DNA from: Maricaulis sp.
Lineage (GTDB): Bacteria > Pseudomonadota > Alphaproteobacteria > Caulobacterales > Maricaulaceae
Reading direction: 5' to 3'
Length of the DNA stretch: 64,000 bases
Assembly: GCF_017642925.1 (NCBI RefSeq)
Contig: NZ_JAEPOL010000015.1
Coordinates: forward strand, 1 to 64,000
Shown: piece by piece, positions 23,389 through 35,596 of the stretch
Layout of the letters: the number at the start of each line of letters is the position of its first letter
Numbering within the stretch: position 1 is the stretch's first letter
Position numbers and translations under genes: made by a program
The notes under the pieces: model-generated
The model's database searches: none
What the model was told of the DNA's origin: nothing
Seen by the model: only the letters and a program-made list of their open reading frames with translations

Positions 23389-24903
23389 ATGATTTCTGTT
23401 GATCGCATGCGCCGCCTTGGCGGTGTCTCGCTTCTGGCCCTGTCCACCGTGGCCGCCGCTTCCCTGGCGCTCCCGCTCGGTACGCCCGCCATGGCCCAGG
23501 AAACGGAAATCCGCCCGCCTTTCGCTGCCGCAGTGCCCAATGGCGCGCCGATGTCCTTCGCCGACCTGATCGAGACGGTCAGCCCGGCTGTCGTGACAAT
23601 CCGTGCCAGCACGCCGCCGCGCGAGCGGGAAACCGAAATGTCGCCGGATCTCGAGCGCCTGCCGCCGCAACTGCGCGAATTCTTTTCCGAACGCTTCGGC
23701 GATAACGGCCCCGCCATGCCGCGCGGACGCGAATCGCTCGGTTCGGGCTTCTTCATCGATGCCGAGGGCCACATCGTCACCAATAACCACGTTGTCGCCG
23801 GCGCCGAGGAAATCACGGTCGGCCTGAGCGATGGCAGTGAATACGAGGCGCGCATTGTCGGCCTCGACGAACAGACCGACCTGGCACTGCTGAAGGTCGA
23901 AGCCGATGTCGACTTCCCCTTCGTGACACTCGAGGAAGACGCAAATTACCGCGTCGGCGACTGGGTTGTCGCAGTCGGCAATCCCTTCGGTCTGGGCGGT
24001 ACGGCGACAGCCGGCATCATCTCCGCCATCGGCCGTCCGATCGGCAATGCGACCTATAACGACTTCATCCAGGTCGATGCCCCGATCAATCGCGGCAATT
24101 CCGGCGGTCCCACCTTTGACCTCGCCGGCAATGTGATCGGCGTGAATTCGCAGATCTTTTCGCCGACCGGCGGCAATGTGGGTATCGGCTTTGCCATCCC
24201 GTCCGATGTCGCCGCCCGGATCGTCGAGCAACTCAAGAGCGACGGCCGTGTCGCGCGCGGCTGGCTGGGCGTCTCCATCCAGAATGTCACCGACGACATC
24301 GCCGGCGCCATGGGGCTGGAGGAAGCGCGCGGCGCGATCGTCAGCTCCATCACCGCAGGCGGCCCGGCTGCAGACGCCGGGTTCGAGCGGGAAGATGTCA
24401 TCCTGGAAGTCAATGGCGAGGCCGTCGAAGGTTCGCGCGATCTCACCCGCCGGGTCGGATCGTTCGCCGCCGGCGAGGAAGTGCGCTTCCTTGTCATGCG
24501 TGACGGCCGGGAGCGGACCCTGCGCGTGCGCCTCGGCGACCGTCCCAGCGAAACCGATCTCAACGCGATGCAGAATGTCGGTCAGGCCGAAGCAGAGGAA
24601 TCCTATTTCGGCATGACCCTCGTCCCGATGACGGACGAGGACCGTGAGCGGGCTGGGCTGGCAGGCAGCGATAGCGGCCTTGTGGTCACCGCGCTTGCGC
24701 GTGACTCCGAACCGGCCCGCAAGGGTATGACGACCGGCGACATCATTCTGGAAGCCGGCGGTTCGCCGGTTGCGTCGCCGGACGCGTTCCGGGCTGCCGT
24801 GACCCGCGCCCGCGAAGATGGCCGAACGGCCGTTCTGCTCCTGGTCGAGACGCGTGGCGGCCAACGCTATGTCGCGCTCGAGCTGGACGAAGAAGACGAA
24901 TAG
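23389..24903 (+). CDS. Periplasmic serine protease/chaperone, DegP/HtrA (Do) family
   Basis: The 504-residue protein has an N-terminal signal peptide (cleavage probably after ALA-type site near TPAMAQ). The trypsin-like protease domain carries the full triad: H134 (TNNHVV), D164 (QTDLALLKV) and S238 (RGNSGGPT). Two PDZ domains follow (about residues 300-390 and 415-495). It degrades or refolds misfolded envelope proteins. The ATG at 23389 was chosen because the signal peptide follows it and GAGGAAGG lies upstream. It heads an operon with a response regulator and kinase, with 11 bp to the next start. Confidence 0.95.
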   Translation: MISVDRMRRLGGVSLLALSTVAAASLALPLGTPAMAQETEIRPPFAAAVPNGAPMSFADLIETVSPAVVTIRASTPPRERETEMSPDLERLPPQLREFFSERFGDNGPAMPRGRESLGSGFFIDAEGHIVTNNHVVAGAEEITVGLSDGSEYEARIVGLDEQTDLALLKVEADVDFPFVTLEEDANYRVGDWVVAVGNPFGLGGTATAGIISAIGRPIGNATYNDFIQVDAPINRGNSGGPTFDLAGNVIGVNSQIFSPTGGNVGIGFAIPSDVAARIVEQLKSDGRVARGWLGVSIQNVTDDIAGAMGLEEARGAIVSSITAGGPAADAGFEREDVILEVNGEAVEGSRDLTRRVGSFAAGEEVRFLVMRDGRERTLRVRLGDRPSETDLNAMQNVGQAEAEESYFGMTLVPMTDEDRERAGLAGSDSGLVVTALARDSEPARKGMTTGDIILEAGGSPVASPDAFRAAVTRAREDGRTAVLLLVETRGGQRYVALELDEEDE

Positions 24904-24914
24904 GAGAGACCGGG

Positions 24915-25586
24915 GTGCGCATCCTGATAGTCGAAGACGATCGCGAGGCCGCGAGCTATATCCGCAAGGGCCTGCGCGAGAGCGGCCATGTGGCCGACCA
25001 CGCCGGTGACGGCGAAGAGGGCCTGGAAATGGCCCGCGCCGCGGACTACGACGTGCTCGTCGTCGACCGCATGATGCCGCGCATGGACGGCCTGTCCATG
25101 GTTGAAACCCTGCGCGGGGAAGAGGATCGCACGCCGGTCCTCATCCTCTCCGCCCTCGGCGAGGTCGATGACCGCGTCGAAGGCCTCAAGGCCGGTGGCG
25201 ACGACTATCTGGTCAAGCCTTACGCCTTTGCCGAACTTCTGGCCCGCGTCGAGGCACTCGCCCGGCGCCGGGACCCGGAGACCGTCCGCACCAAGCTGGT
25301 TGTGGGCGATCTGGAGATGGATCTCCTTGCCCGCACGGTTGTCCGGGACGGCGAGGAGATCCTGCTTCAGCCGCGGGAATTCCGCCTGCTGGAATTCCTC
25401 ATGAAGCATTCCGGTCAGGTGGTGACACGCACCATGCTGCTGGAAAAGGTCTGGGACTATCACTTCGACCCCCAGACCAATGTGATCGACGTGCACATTT
25501 CACGACTGCGCTCGAAGATCGACAAACCCTTCCCGCGGGCGCTTCTGCACACCGTGCGAGGGGCCGGCTACCGCCTTCAGGCCTGA
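24915..25586 (+). CDS. OmpR-family response regulator (htrA operon)
   Basis: The 223-residue regulator has acidic pocket E7-D8-D9, phosphoacceptor D51 in LVVDRMMPRMDG, and the Lys in YLVKPYAF. A winged-helix DNA-binding domain ends with DVHISRLRSKIDKPF and VRGAGYRLQA. It starts at GTG with an AGGAGAGA ribosome site. Gene order htrA-regulator-kinase suggests envelope stress control of protease level, and the 11-bp direct repeat upstream of htrA is the natural candidate binding site. Confidence 0.92.
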   Translation: MRILIVEDDREAASYIRKGLRESGHVADHAGDGEEGLEMARAADYDVLVVDRMMPRMDGLSMVETLRGEEDRTPVLILSALGEVDDRVEGLKAGGDDYLVKPYAFAELLARVEALARRRDPETVRTKLVVGDLEMDLLARTVVRDGEEILLQPREFRLLEFLMKHSGQVVTRTMLLEKVWDYHFDPQTNVIDVHISRLRSKIDKPFPRALLHTVRGAGYRLQA

Positions 25587-25592
25587 TCGGGC

Positions 25593-27023
25593 GTGACCCA
25601 GCGCAGAGCCGCCTTTCTCAGGACGACAGCGTTCCGGCAGACCCTCCTGTCGGCAGCGCTGTTCGCCCTGTCCAGCTTCGTCATCCTGGGCTTCGTCTAT
25701 GCAGCCTCGGCCGGCATGGTCGTGCGCCGGGCGGACGCGGTCGTGAATGACGAGGTTCAGGTCCTCAATGACCGGTTCCAGTCCGGCGGGATCGACAATA
25801 TCCGCCTCTATATTCTCCAGCGCACGGTGGGCGGTGGCGATTATCTCTACCTGCTTATCCATCCGTCGGGACGGACCCTGGGTAATCTGAGTTTCCTGCC
25901 CGACGTCCAGCCGGACGAGGAGGGCAGGGTCCAGTTCACCTACAGGCGGCCTCCCGCAGGTGGCGTGGATGACGACAACGAGAAGGAAGACAGGATTGTC
26001 CGCGGCCAGATCGTGGAACTCCCGTCCGGCTATCGCCTGTTTGTCGGCCTGGATGTCGATGACGAGACGCGCCTGATCTCGCGCATGCTCAACACGATCC
26101 TGGCAGCCTCGGCCCTGGCGCTGGCGCTGGGCGTGGCAGCGGGGATATTCGTCAGCCGCCGTTTCGTGCGCCGCCTGGACAAGATCAACAATGTCGCCCG
26201 CCGGGTCCGGGCCGGTGACCTGCAGCCGCGAGCCCCCCGGAATTATACCGGCGACGAGCTCGACGAGTTGTCCGAGAATTTCAACAACATGCTCGACCGG
26301 GTCGAGGCGCTGATGCATCGCATGCGCCACACCGGCGACAGTATCGCCCACGATCTGCGCACGCCGCTGACCCGTATGCGCAACCGGCTCGACGAGGCCC
26401 TGCGCGAGGATGGCGATCTCGATGCCCGCGAACAGGCCCTCGAACGCGCTGTCGCCGATACCGACGAGCTGCTGGGCATCTTCAATGCCATCCTGTCGCT
26501 CTCGCGCCTGGAAGCCGGTGAGAGTCGGGCGTCGATCGTGCGCCTCGATCCGGCCGAGATCGCGGCAGACATGGCCGAGCTTTACGAGCCGGTCTGCGAG
26601 GATGACGGCCTGTCCTTCGCCAGCGAGATCCAGCCGGGCCTGGCGATGCTGGGCGATCGCGGTCTGCTGTCCCAGGCACTCGCCAATATTCTCGACAATG
26701 CCGTCAAATACACGCCGGCCGGCGGGGCCGTGACCCTGCGGCTGCGCGAGACGGGCGAGGGGATGATCGAGTTTTCCGTGACCGATACGGGCCCGGGTAT
26801 TCCCGATGTCGATCGCGAACGCGTGGTGCAGCGCTTTGTGCGTCTGGACAATTCGCGCTCCCAACCGGGTTCCGGGCTTGGCCTGTCGCTCGTGCAGGCG
26901 ATTGCCGATGTCCACAATGGCCGCTTTGAACTGAATGAAGGCCCGGGTGTCGTGGCGGACGGTCACGGGCCGGGGCTGCGCGCTTCGCTCTGCTTTCCCA
27001 AGGCGCCGCGGGAAGCCGGATAA
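25593..27023 (+). CDS. Sensor histidine kinase (htrA operon)
   Basis: The 476-residue protein has a membrane segment near residues 20-40 (SAALFALSSFVILGFVYAASAG), a periplasmic sensor of about 120 residues and a second segment near 165-188 (LAASALALALGVAAGIFVS). A HAMP domain follows. The H-box is IAHDLRTPLTRMRNRL with phosphorylated His 253. N, G1 and G2 motifs (ANILDNAVKYTP, VTDTGPGIP, GSGLGLSLVQAI) are intact. Starts at GTG 6 bases after the regulator stop. Confidence 0.92.
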   Translation: MTQRRAAFLRTTAFRQTLLSAALFALSSFVILGFVYAASAGMVVRRADAVVNDEVQVLNDRFQSGGIDNIRLYILQRTVGGGDYLYLLIHPSGRTLGNLSFLPDVQPDEEGRVQFTYRRPPAGGVDDDNEKEDRIVRGQIVELPSGYRLFVGLDVDDETRLISRMLNTILAASALALALGVAAGIFVSRRFVRRLDKINNVARRVRAGDLQPRAPRNYTGDELDELSENFNNMLDRVEALMHRMRHTGDSIAHDLRTPLTRMRNRLDEALREDGDLDAREQALERAVADTDELLGIFNAILSLSRLEAGESRASIVRLDPAEIAADMAELYEPVCEDDGLSFASEIQPGLAMLGDRGLLSQALANILDNAVKYTPAGGAVTLRLRETGEGMIEFSVTDTGPGIPDVDRERVVQRFVRLDNSRSQPGSGLGLSLVQAIADVHNGRFELNEGPGVVADGHGPGLRASLCFPKAPREAG

Positions 27024-27080
27024 TCCGGTAACGCAAAGCAGGACTTCACCTTCAGGGCGGATCGCGCCAGTTTGCCTGTG

Positions 27081-29954
27081 ATGACACACACGGCACCCAT
27101 TCTCGATGCAGAGCGCAAGCCCCTGCCGGGCCGCAAGCCCGGACGGTGTGTCCATGTATTCGAGGCACTTCCCGAGGCCGTCCGTTCGCGCGTCGCACCC
27201 GCCCAGGCCTTTCTCGACACCGTGTTCGATGCTGCGCCCTATCTGGCGCGCCTGGCCCAGCGACGCCCGGCGACGCTGGCCGCGTGCGCGGTCGAGCCGC
27301 CGGAGAGCCTGATCGATCACGCGATCGACAATGCCCGTATCGCCGGTGAAGACGCGCCGGATACCGAGGCGCTGGACCGGGCCCTGCGCCAGGCGAAAGC
27401 CGATGCTCATCTGGTGATTGGTCTCGCAGACTTGGCCGGCATCTGGTCCGTCGAGCAGGTGACCGCGGCAATGACCCGCTTTGCCGATGCGGCCGTCGCG
27501 GGTGCCCTGGCGGGGCATGTCCGGCTGCTGGCCGGGCAGGGGCGGGCCTTTCCGCCGGAAACCGCCGACAATCCGCTGCCCGGCCTCTTCGTCCTTGCGC
27601 TGGGCAAGATGGGCACGGGCGATCTGAACTACTCTTCCGACATCGACCTGGTGGTGCTCTACGACGCCGATGCGCTGGTGTTGCCGGAGGACCAGGAACC
27701 GCGCAAGCGTCTGCCCCGCCTCGTCCAGGCCGTGGCGCGTACCCTGCAGGAAATCACGGCAGACGGCTATGTCTTCCGCGTCGACCTGCGCCTGCGGCCG
27801 GATCCGGGTGCCACACCGGTAGTGATCTCGACCGAGGCGGCGCTGAATTATTACGAGAGCCTCGGCCAGACCTGGGAACGGGCCGCCTGGATCAAGGCGC
27901 GCGCCTGTGCCGGCGATTTCGCGGCGGCTGAGGCCTTTTTGCGCTTTATGCAGCCCTTCATCTGGCGCCGCTCGCTGGACTTCGCCGCCGTCGACGATAT
28001 CCGCGGCCTTGCCCGCCAGATCCAGACCGTCGGCCGCCGGGCCGAGGTGCGGCCTGCGGGGCATGACCTGAAACTGGGGCGTGGCGGCATCCGCGAGATC
28101 GAATTCTACGCCCAGATCCCGCAACTCGTTTTCGGCGGGCGAAACGAGGCGCTGCGCCTGCCTGCAACGCTGGATGCCCTGCAGGCCTTGTGCGAGGCCG
28201 ATGTGATCGAGACCGATGTGGTCGAGGCCCTGACCGCCGACTATCGCCGGCTTCGCGCGTGGGAGCACCGCGTGCAGATGCGCCAGGACGAAGCCAGCCA
28301 GACCCTGCCGGAGTGCGATGAGGGCCGCGCCGCGATCGCTGCGATGGCCGGGTTTGAAGATCTTCCGGCTTTCGATGGCGCTGTGGAGGCCTGCCTGCGG
28401 CGCGTGCACGGGCATTTTTCCGACCAGTTCGAGGATGACGAACCGCTGGCATCGGAAGCCGGATCGCTGATCCTGACCGGTGTCGAACCGACGCCGGATA
28501 CGCTTGCCACGCTGGAACGGCTCGGCTTTGCCGAGCCCGAAGCCGTCTGGAAACGTCTCAATGGCTGGGCCGCCGGCCGCGTGCGCGCGGTCCGCACGGC
28601 GCGGGCCCGCTCGCTCTTTGCCCGCATCGCGCCGCAGCTCGTCGACCGGATGGCCGCGACCGGGGAGCCCGATGCGGCGTTGGTCCGGTTTGCCGGCTTC
28701 TTCGAGAACCTGCCCATGGGCGTGCAGCCGCTTTCCCTCCTTTCCAACGAGCCGGGACTGGCCGCCGATCTTGTCTCGATCATCACGCTGGCGCCGCGCA
28801 TGGCGACCGACCTGGCCCGCCGGCCCAACCTGCTCGACGCCATGCTCGACCGCCGTTTCACGGCACCGCTGGCCGACGATGGGCCCGATGCCTTCGGCAC
28901 GTTATTGTCCGACGCGCTGGCGCGGGCCGGCGGCTATGAGGAAGCCCTGAACACGGCGCGCCGCCTGGTGCGCGAGGAACGTTTCCGGATCGGCGCCCAG
29001 GTCCTGCGGGGCACAGTCAGTGCCGAACAGGCCGGCGCGGCCTTCTCGTCGATGGCGGAAATCTCCCTGGCCGCGATGGCGCAGGCGGCGCGGGCCGAAA
29101 CCGAGCGCCGTTTCGGCACGATGCCGGGCACATTCGTGGTGCTGGGCATGGGCAAGCTGGGCGGCCGCGAACTCGCCTCGGACAGCGATCTGGACATCAT
29201 GATCGTCTATGAGGGCGAGGGCGATGCCCAGTCCTGGTTCGGCCGTTTCGCCCAGCGTCTGATCTCGGCGCTCTCGGCGCCGACCGAGGAAGGCGAGCTG
29301 TTCGAGGTCGACATGCAGTTGCGGCCGTCGGGCAAGGCCGGGCCGGTTGCCGTCAGTGTGGCGCGTTTCGAGACCTATTATCCCGGCGAGGCCTGGACCT
29401 GGGAGATGATGGCCCTGACCCGCGCCCGGGTCGTCACCGGTGATGCGGCCCTGTCAGACCGGGTGAGCGCGGCCATGCGCGACGCGCTGACCCAGCCGCG
29501 CGACAGCCGGGGTGTGCGCGAGGATGCGCTGGCCATGCGCAAGCGCCTTGAGGAGGCGAAACCCGCACGCGGGCCCTGGGATCTCAAGGCACGGGCGGGC
29601 GGCATCCAGGACATCGAATTCATCGCCCAGACCCTGCAGCTGGCCCATGCATCGAAGAAGGACGTGCTGCGGCCGTCGACCCGCGCCGCGCTGGCGGCGC
29701 TGGCGGATTGCGGTGTGCTGCCGGGTGAGGATGCGGAATTTCTCACCGCGTCGCTGGATCTCTATCTCGGACTGCTGCAGCTGATGAGAAGTGCGCACGG
29801 GTCCGGTTTCGATCCGTCTGCGGCGAGTGCCGGGTTTGCCGAACGCTTTGCGGGGCTGGCCAGTGTGGGCAGTCTGCCGGAACTCGAAACCGCGCTCGAT
29901 GCGCGGGCGGGGCGCGTGCGGAAATGCTTCCGCCGCCATGTCGGAAAAATCTGA
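27081..29954 (+). CDS. glnE: Bifunctional glutamine synthetase adenylyltransferase/deadenylase
   Basis: The 957-residue enzyme has two nucleotidyltransferase domains. The first carries GKMGTGDLNYSSDIDLVVLYD near residue 175 (phosphorolytic deadenylation). The second carries GKLGGRELASDSDLDIMIVYE near residue 691 (adenylylation). Helical regulatory domains lie between and after them. GlnE modifies glutamine synthetase in response to PII state and so tunes nitrogen assimilation. Length is normal for alphaproteobacteria. The ATG at 27081 is preferred over an in-frame TTG 9 nt upstream. It follows the htrA-kinase operon after 57 bp in the same direction. Confidence 0.95.
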   Translation: MTHTAPILDAERKPLPGRKPGRCVHVFEALPEAVRSRVAPAQAFLDTVFDAAPYLARLAQRRPATLAACAVEPPESLIDHAIDNARIAGEDAPDTEALDRALRQAKADAHLVIGLADLAGIWSVEQVTAAMTRFADAAVAGALAGHVRLLAGQGRAFPPETADNPLPGLFVLALGKMGTGDLNYSSDIDLVVLYDADALVLPEDQEPRKRLPRLVQAVARTLQEITADGYVFRVDLRLRPDPGATPVVISTEAALNYYESLGQTWERAAWIKARACAGDFAAAEAFLRFMQPFIWRRSLDFAAVDDIRGLARQIQTVGRRAEVRPAGHDLKLGRGGIREIEFYAQIPQLVFGGRNEALRLPATLDALQALCEADVIETDVVEALTADYRRLRAWEHRVQMRQDEASQTLPECDEGRAAIAAMAGFEDLPAFDGAVEACLRRVHGHFSDQFEDDEPLASEAGSLILTGVEPTPDTLATLERLGFAEPEAVWKRLNGWAAGRVRAVRTARARSLFARIAPQLVDRMAATGEPDAALVRFAGFFENLPMGVQPLSLLSNEPGLAADLVSIITLAPRMATDLARRPNLLDAMLDRRFTAPLADDGPDAFGTLLSDALARAGGYEEALNTARRLVREERFRIGAQVLRGTVSAEQAGAAFSSMAEISLAAMAQAARAETERRFGTMPGTFVVLGMGKLGGRELASDSDLDIMIVYEGEGDAQSWFGRFAQRLISALSAPTEEGELFEVDMQLRPSGKAGPVAVSVARFETYYPGEAWTWEMMALTRARVVTGDAALSDRVSAAMRDALTQPRDSRGVREDALAMRKRLEEAKPARGPWDLKARAGGIQDIEFIAQTLQLAHASKKDVLRPSTRAALAALADCGVLPGEDAEFLTASLDLYLGLLQLMRSAHGSGFDPSAASAGFAERFAGLASVGSLPELETALDARAGRVRKCFRRHVGKI

Positions 29955-30031
29955 CGACGGGTCCGCGACGGAATCTCCTGTCACCGCCGTTGAAGGGTCA
30001 GCGAGGTGATCAAGGACAAGGAAATTCTGTC

Positions 30032-30583
30032 ATGAAACACACCAAGATGATCGTTCTGCTCGCCGGCTCGACCCTGATGCTGGCCGGTGCCGCAGCCGAG
30101 GCTGCCGGTCCCGGCGGCATGCGCGGCCATGGCGGCGGCCGCGATGGCGGACACGGCAATGCCATGATGGTGCTGCGCGCAGCCGACGCCAATGGCGACA
30201 ACTCCATCACACAGGCCGAAGTTGACAGCCTGCAGGCGGAAATGTTCGCCTGGATGGACCGCAATTCCGACGGCTATCTCGACGAGGCCGACCAGTCGCC
30301 GGTCCATGCCCGCATGCGTGCCATCCGGGCTGAGGAACGCGCCGAACGGGCCGAGAATGGCGAAGGCCGCCGCTGGGGCCGCCGGGGCGATCCGGACGGC
30401 GGGCCGGGCTACATGCGTGCCGATGCCGATGAGGATGGCCGGATCTCCCGCGCCGAATTCCTGGAGCGCGAGAACCGCCTGTTCAACCGTCTCGATGCCG
30501 ACGAAAACGGTGTCGTGACGCCGGCGGAGCTGGACGCTTCGCTCGAGCGCCGTCAGGATCGCCGTTTCTGGTGGCGCAACTAA
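30032..30583 (+). CDS. Secreted EF-hand protein
   Basis: The 183-residue product has a signal peptide (MKHTKMIVLLAGSTLMLAGAAA) and four EF-hand loops: DANGDNSITQAE, DRNSDGYLDEAD, DADEDGRISRAE and DADENGVVTPAE. All have acidic residues at loop positions 1, 3, 5 and 12. The region between loops 2 and 3 is Arg/Glu-rich. It probably binds Ca2+ or another metal in the periplasm. It is followed by an ECF sigma/anti-sigma/metal-sensor-like set and may belong to that regulon. A GGACAAGGAAA ribosome site precedes the ATG. Confidence 0.9.
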   Translation: MKHTKMIVLLAGSTLMLAGAAAEAAGPGGMRGHGGGRDGGHGNAMMVLRAADANGDNSITQAEVDSLQAEMFAWMDRNSDGYLDEADQSPVHARMRAIRAEERAERAENGEGRRWGRRGDPDGGPGYMRADADEDGRISRAEFLERENRLFNRLDADENGVVTPAELDASLERRQDRRFWWRN

Positions 30584-30594
30584 GCGCCATCGCG

Positions 30595-31266
30595 ATGTTT
30601 GACGGGCGCGGCATGGACGACGACACGGCGGCTGGAGAAAGCCTGGCTTCAAGCCGTGTTCGCGATCCGGCCGGCGAACCGGACGATGCGGACCTGATCG
30701 TTCGCGTCGGCCGCGGTGACCGGCCGGCCGCCCGCCTGCTCATGTCGCGCAACCTGCCGCGTATTCTCGGCCTGGCTCGTCGCATGCTGAATGACGAGAT
30801 GGAGGCCGAGGATATCGCGCAGGAGACCTTCATACGGGTCTGGAAAGCCGCGCCGCGCTGGCAGGCCGGTTCGGCCCAGGTCTCGACCTGGATGTGCCGG
30901 ATTGCCATCAATCTCTGCTATGACCGGCTGCGCCGGCGGCGCGAGGTGCTGACCGACACGCCACCCGAGCAGATCGATGGTGCGCCGGATGCCGAGACCG
31001 CGATGACCCGAGCGCAAAGCGGCGACCGGATCGCGGCTGCGATGGCGCAATTGCCCGACCGGCAACGCCAGGCACTCGAGCTCGTTCACTTCCAGGAGAT
31101 GAGCAATATCGACGCGGCGGACATCATGTCGGTCTCTGTCGAGGCGATGGAATCCCTGCTGGCCCGCGGCCGGCGCAAACTGAAGGCCATTCTGACCGGG
31201 GATGCCCCGGACCTGATGGCCAGCTATACAGGGCAGCGAGATGCCCGCTACGGTGCAACGCAATGA
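30595..31266 (+). CDS. ECF-type RNA polymerase sigma factor
   Basis: The 223-residue sigma-70 family factor has an extended acidic N-terminus and then region 2 (DADLIVRVGRGDRPAARLLM, ARRMLNDEMEAEDIAQETFIRVW, then WMCRIAINLCYDRLRRRR). Region 4 is QLPDRQRQALELVHFQEMSNIDAADIMSVSVEAMESLLARGRRKL. Start codon choice is uncertain: ATG 30595 or 30613, with a GTG at 30571 overlapping the EF-hand gene. Its stop overlaps the next gene by ATGA, as is typical for a sigma factor paired with its anti-sigma factor. Confidence 0.9.
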   Translation: MFDGRGMDDDTAAGESLASSRVRDPAGEPDDADLIVRVGRGDRPAARLLMSRNLPRILGLARRMLNDEMEAEDIAQETFIRVWKAAPRWQAGSAQVSTWMCRIAINLCYDRLRRRREVLTDTPPEQIDGAPDAETAMTRAQSGDRIAAAMAQLPDRQRQALELVHFQEMSNIDAADIMSVSVEAMESLLARGRRKLKAILTGDAPDLMASYTGQRDARYGATQ

Positions 31267-31676
31267 CCGAAGAACGCTTTTTCCAGATCGTGGAGGCCTA
31301 CGGCGCCAATCCGGCCCGCTGGCCCGAGACTGAACGTGCGGCCGCGATGGCCTTTGCGGATGCGCATCCGGATGCCGCCGACGCCGCCTTGCAGGCCGAG
31401 GCCCTGCTGGATGACTGGCTCGGCGGACCCGACGCTCAACCGTCCGAACTGCTCGAACGCCGTATCCTGAACCGCTTTCCGGCGCCGGTCGCTGCGCCTG
31501 TGCGCTGGCAGATACCGGCTGCGGCTGCGGCGGCTCTTCTGGTGGGCGCCTTTATCGGCTTTGCCAGTGGCGCCCTGACAGTCACCGAGCCCGTGACCCC
31601 GACGCTGTACGCCGCGGCCGATGCCTATGCCGGTCTGGATGAAGACTGGATCTCCTGGCTGGGAGACGACGTTTGA
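31263..31676 (+). CDS. Probable anti-sigma factor (membrane protein)
   Basis: The 137-residue protein has a cytoplasmic N-terminal part (MTEERFFQIVEAYGANPARWPETER). One membrane segment lies around residues 82-103 (IPAAAAAALLVGAFIGFASGAL), with a short periplasmic tail of about 30 residues. The WPETER N-terminal pattern recurs in small proteins encoded next to ECF sigma factors in alphaproteobacteria. Overlap with the sigma gene and the membrane topology support an anti-sigma role; no zinc-binding HxxxCxxC motif is present. Confidence 0.72.
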   Translation: MTEERFFQIVEAYGANPARWPETERAAAMAFADAHPDAADAALQAEALLDDWLGGPDAQPSELLERRILNRFPAPVAAPVRWQIPAAAAAALLVGAFIGFASGALTVTEPVTPTLYAAADAYAGLDEDWISWLGDDV

Positions 31677-32239
31677 AACCGTCCACACCCTGGATCGCCG
31701 CCCTTCTGGTCTCGGTTCTCGCCAATGGCGTGATGGCCGGCTTCCTTTTGCACCGGACCACGGAAGGTCCGGACTGGCGGCAGGCTGAAGATGGAGACCG
31801 TGGGCGCGGTGAGCGCCGCCATCACGATTCCCGCCGTGCAGGCTTTGACATGCGCGACATGCTGTTCGCCCTGCCTGAAGACGCCCGCGAGGAAGCGCGT
31901 CAGCGCGGGCGCGACAATATCGACGAGATCCGGGCCCTGTTCGCCCGGAGCCGAGAGGCCCGGGAGGATTTCGAAAACGCGGTGCGCGCGGAAACCTTCG
32001 ATCGCGATGCCGCCGCCGATGCACTCGAACGCTTACGCGCCTCGCGCGAGACGCTGGAGCTGGGGCTGCAGGATGTCATGCTCGATCTCATGTCCGAACT
32101 CGATGCAGAGACCCGGACTGGCATGCTCGAGGCGACCCGGGAACGGGACGGCTACGGCCACCGCCGCCCTCGAGATGACCGGGGTGAAGGTCCGCAAGGG
32201 GATCGCCCGCCGCCGCCCGACGGCCCGCGTCCGGATTAG
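31673..32239 (+). CDS. Periplasmic Spy/CpxP/CnrX-like sensor protein
   Basis: The 188-residue protein has an N-terminal membrane anchor (WIAALLVSVLANGVMAGFLL) and a periplasmic helical hairpin rich in Arg, Glu and Asp (PEDAREEARQRGRDNIDEIRALFARSREAREDFENAV). The tail is Pro/Gly/Asp/Arg-rich. This matches the heavy-metal-resistance/CnrX/Spy fold group. In CnrYXH-type systems a periplasmic X protein controls the anti-sigma Y. The order here, sigma-anti-sigma-sensor, is the same idea. It starts at TTG overlapping the preceding stop (TTGA), which couples the two. Confidence 0.8.
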   Translation: MKPSTPWIAALLVSVLANGVMAGFLLHRTTEGPDWRQAEDGDRGRGERRHHDSRRAGFDMRDMLFALPEDAREEARQRGRDNIDEIRALFARSREAREDFENAVRAETFDRDAAADALERLRASRETLELGLQDVMLDLMSELDAETRTGMLEATRERDGYGHRRPRDDRGEGPQGDRPPPPDGPRPD

Positions 32240-32266
32240 GCCGCCAGCCCGGGCACAGCGCCTTCG

Positions 32267-34963
<2,697 letters not shown>

Positions 34964-35013
34964 GGTCTCAAATTAGGGTGTGTCGGCCTGTGCTGTCGAC
35001 ACCGGGCTTGGCG

Positions 35014-35574
35014 TCACGAGCCGGTCTGCGCCGGCTTCGTTCCTTCTGTTTCCCCACCCTCGTCCTTGGCGGCCGCTTTCTGGCGGCTCTTGCGTCTTTC
35101 CGGCCCCTTGTAGGTCGACTTGTCCGGATCGTTCCGGCGCCGGTCGGGTCCGAAATAATGACGGTTCCGGATAAAGGGACGGGGCTCGTTGATCACCGCC
35201 GCGATCTTGGAGAACATCTCCTTCGCGGTAATCGGCTTGCAGCAGAACTCCGTCACACCGGCATCGCGGGCCGCCATGACCTTGGAGCGCTCGGAATAGG
35301 CGCTCAGCATGATGATGGGCACCAGCGGATTGGGGCTGTCATCCGCCGTGCGCACCAGGCGCACGAAGTCCAGCCCGTCCAGAATGTCCATCTGGTAGTC
35401 GGTGATGATGATGTCGATCGAGTCCGAGCGCACCATGTCGAAGGCTTCCGCCGGGTCGCGCGACTCGTAGATCTGCTTGATCCCGAACCCGTGCAGAATC
35501 GTCCGCAGGATCGTCAGCATGTAGGTGTTGTCGTCGACGATAAGCGTCCTGACGCGGCTGAAATCTGCGGCCAT
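35014..35574 (-). CDS. Single-receiver response regulator with basic tail
   Basis: The 186-residue protein has a receiver domain (acidic pair in LIVDDNTYM, phosphoacceptor Asp near residue 59 in IIITDYQMDILDG, Lys in CCKPITAKE). A basic tail (GPDRRRNDPDK, GPERRKSRQKAA) comes after, with no DNA-binding domain. Receiver-plus-RRR-tail proteins are frequent in alphaproteobacteria and likely act in phosphorelays. It lies between the PleC-like kinase and an EAL protein on the same strand, so kinase, receiver and diguanylate breakdown may be linked. Confidence 0.85.
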   Translation of the reverse strand: MAADFSRVRTLIVDDNTYMLTILRTILHGFGIKQIYESRDPAEAFDMVRSDSIDIIITDYQMDILDGLDFVRLVRTADDSPNPLVPIIMLSAYSERSKVMAARDAGVTEFCCKPITAKEMFSKIAAVINEPRPFIRNRHYFGPDRRRNDPDKSTYKGPERRKSRQKAAAKDEGGETEGTKPAQTGS

Positions 35575-35596
35575 GGCGGCGGTCTCGTGGTTTGGC

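Noticed and set aside
25500..28415. Long minus-strand frame (971 codons) opposite the kinase and glnE
   Set aside because: It spans two well-supported plus-strand genes and has low-complexity composition; it is a shadow of GC-rich coding sequence.
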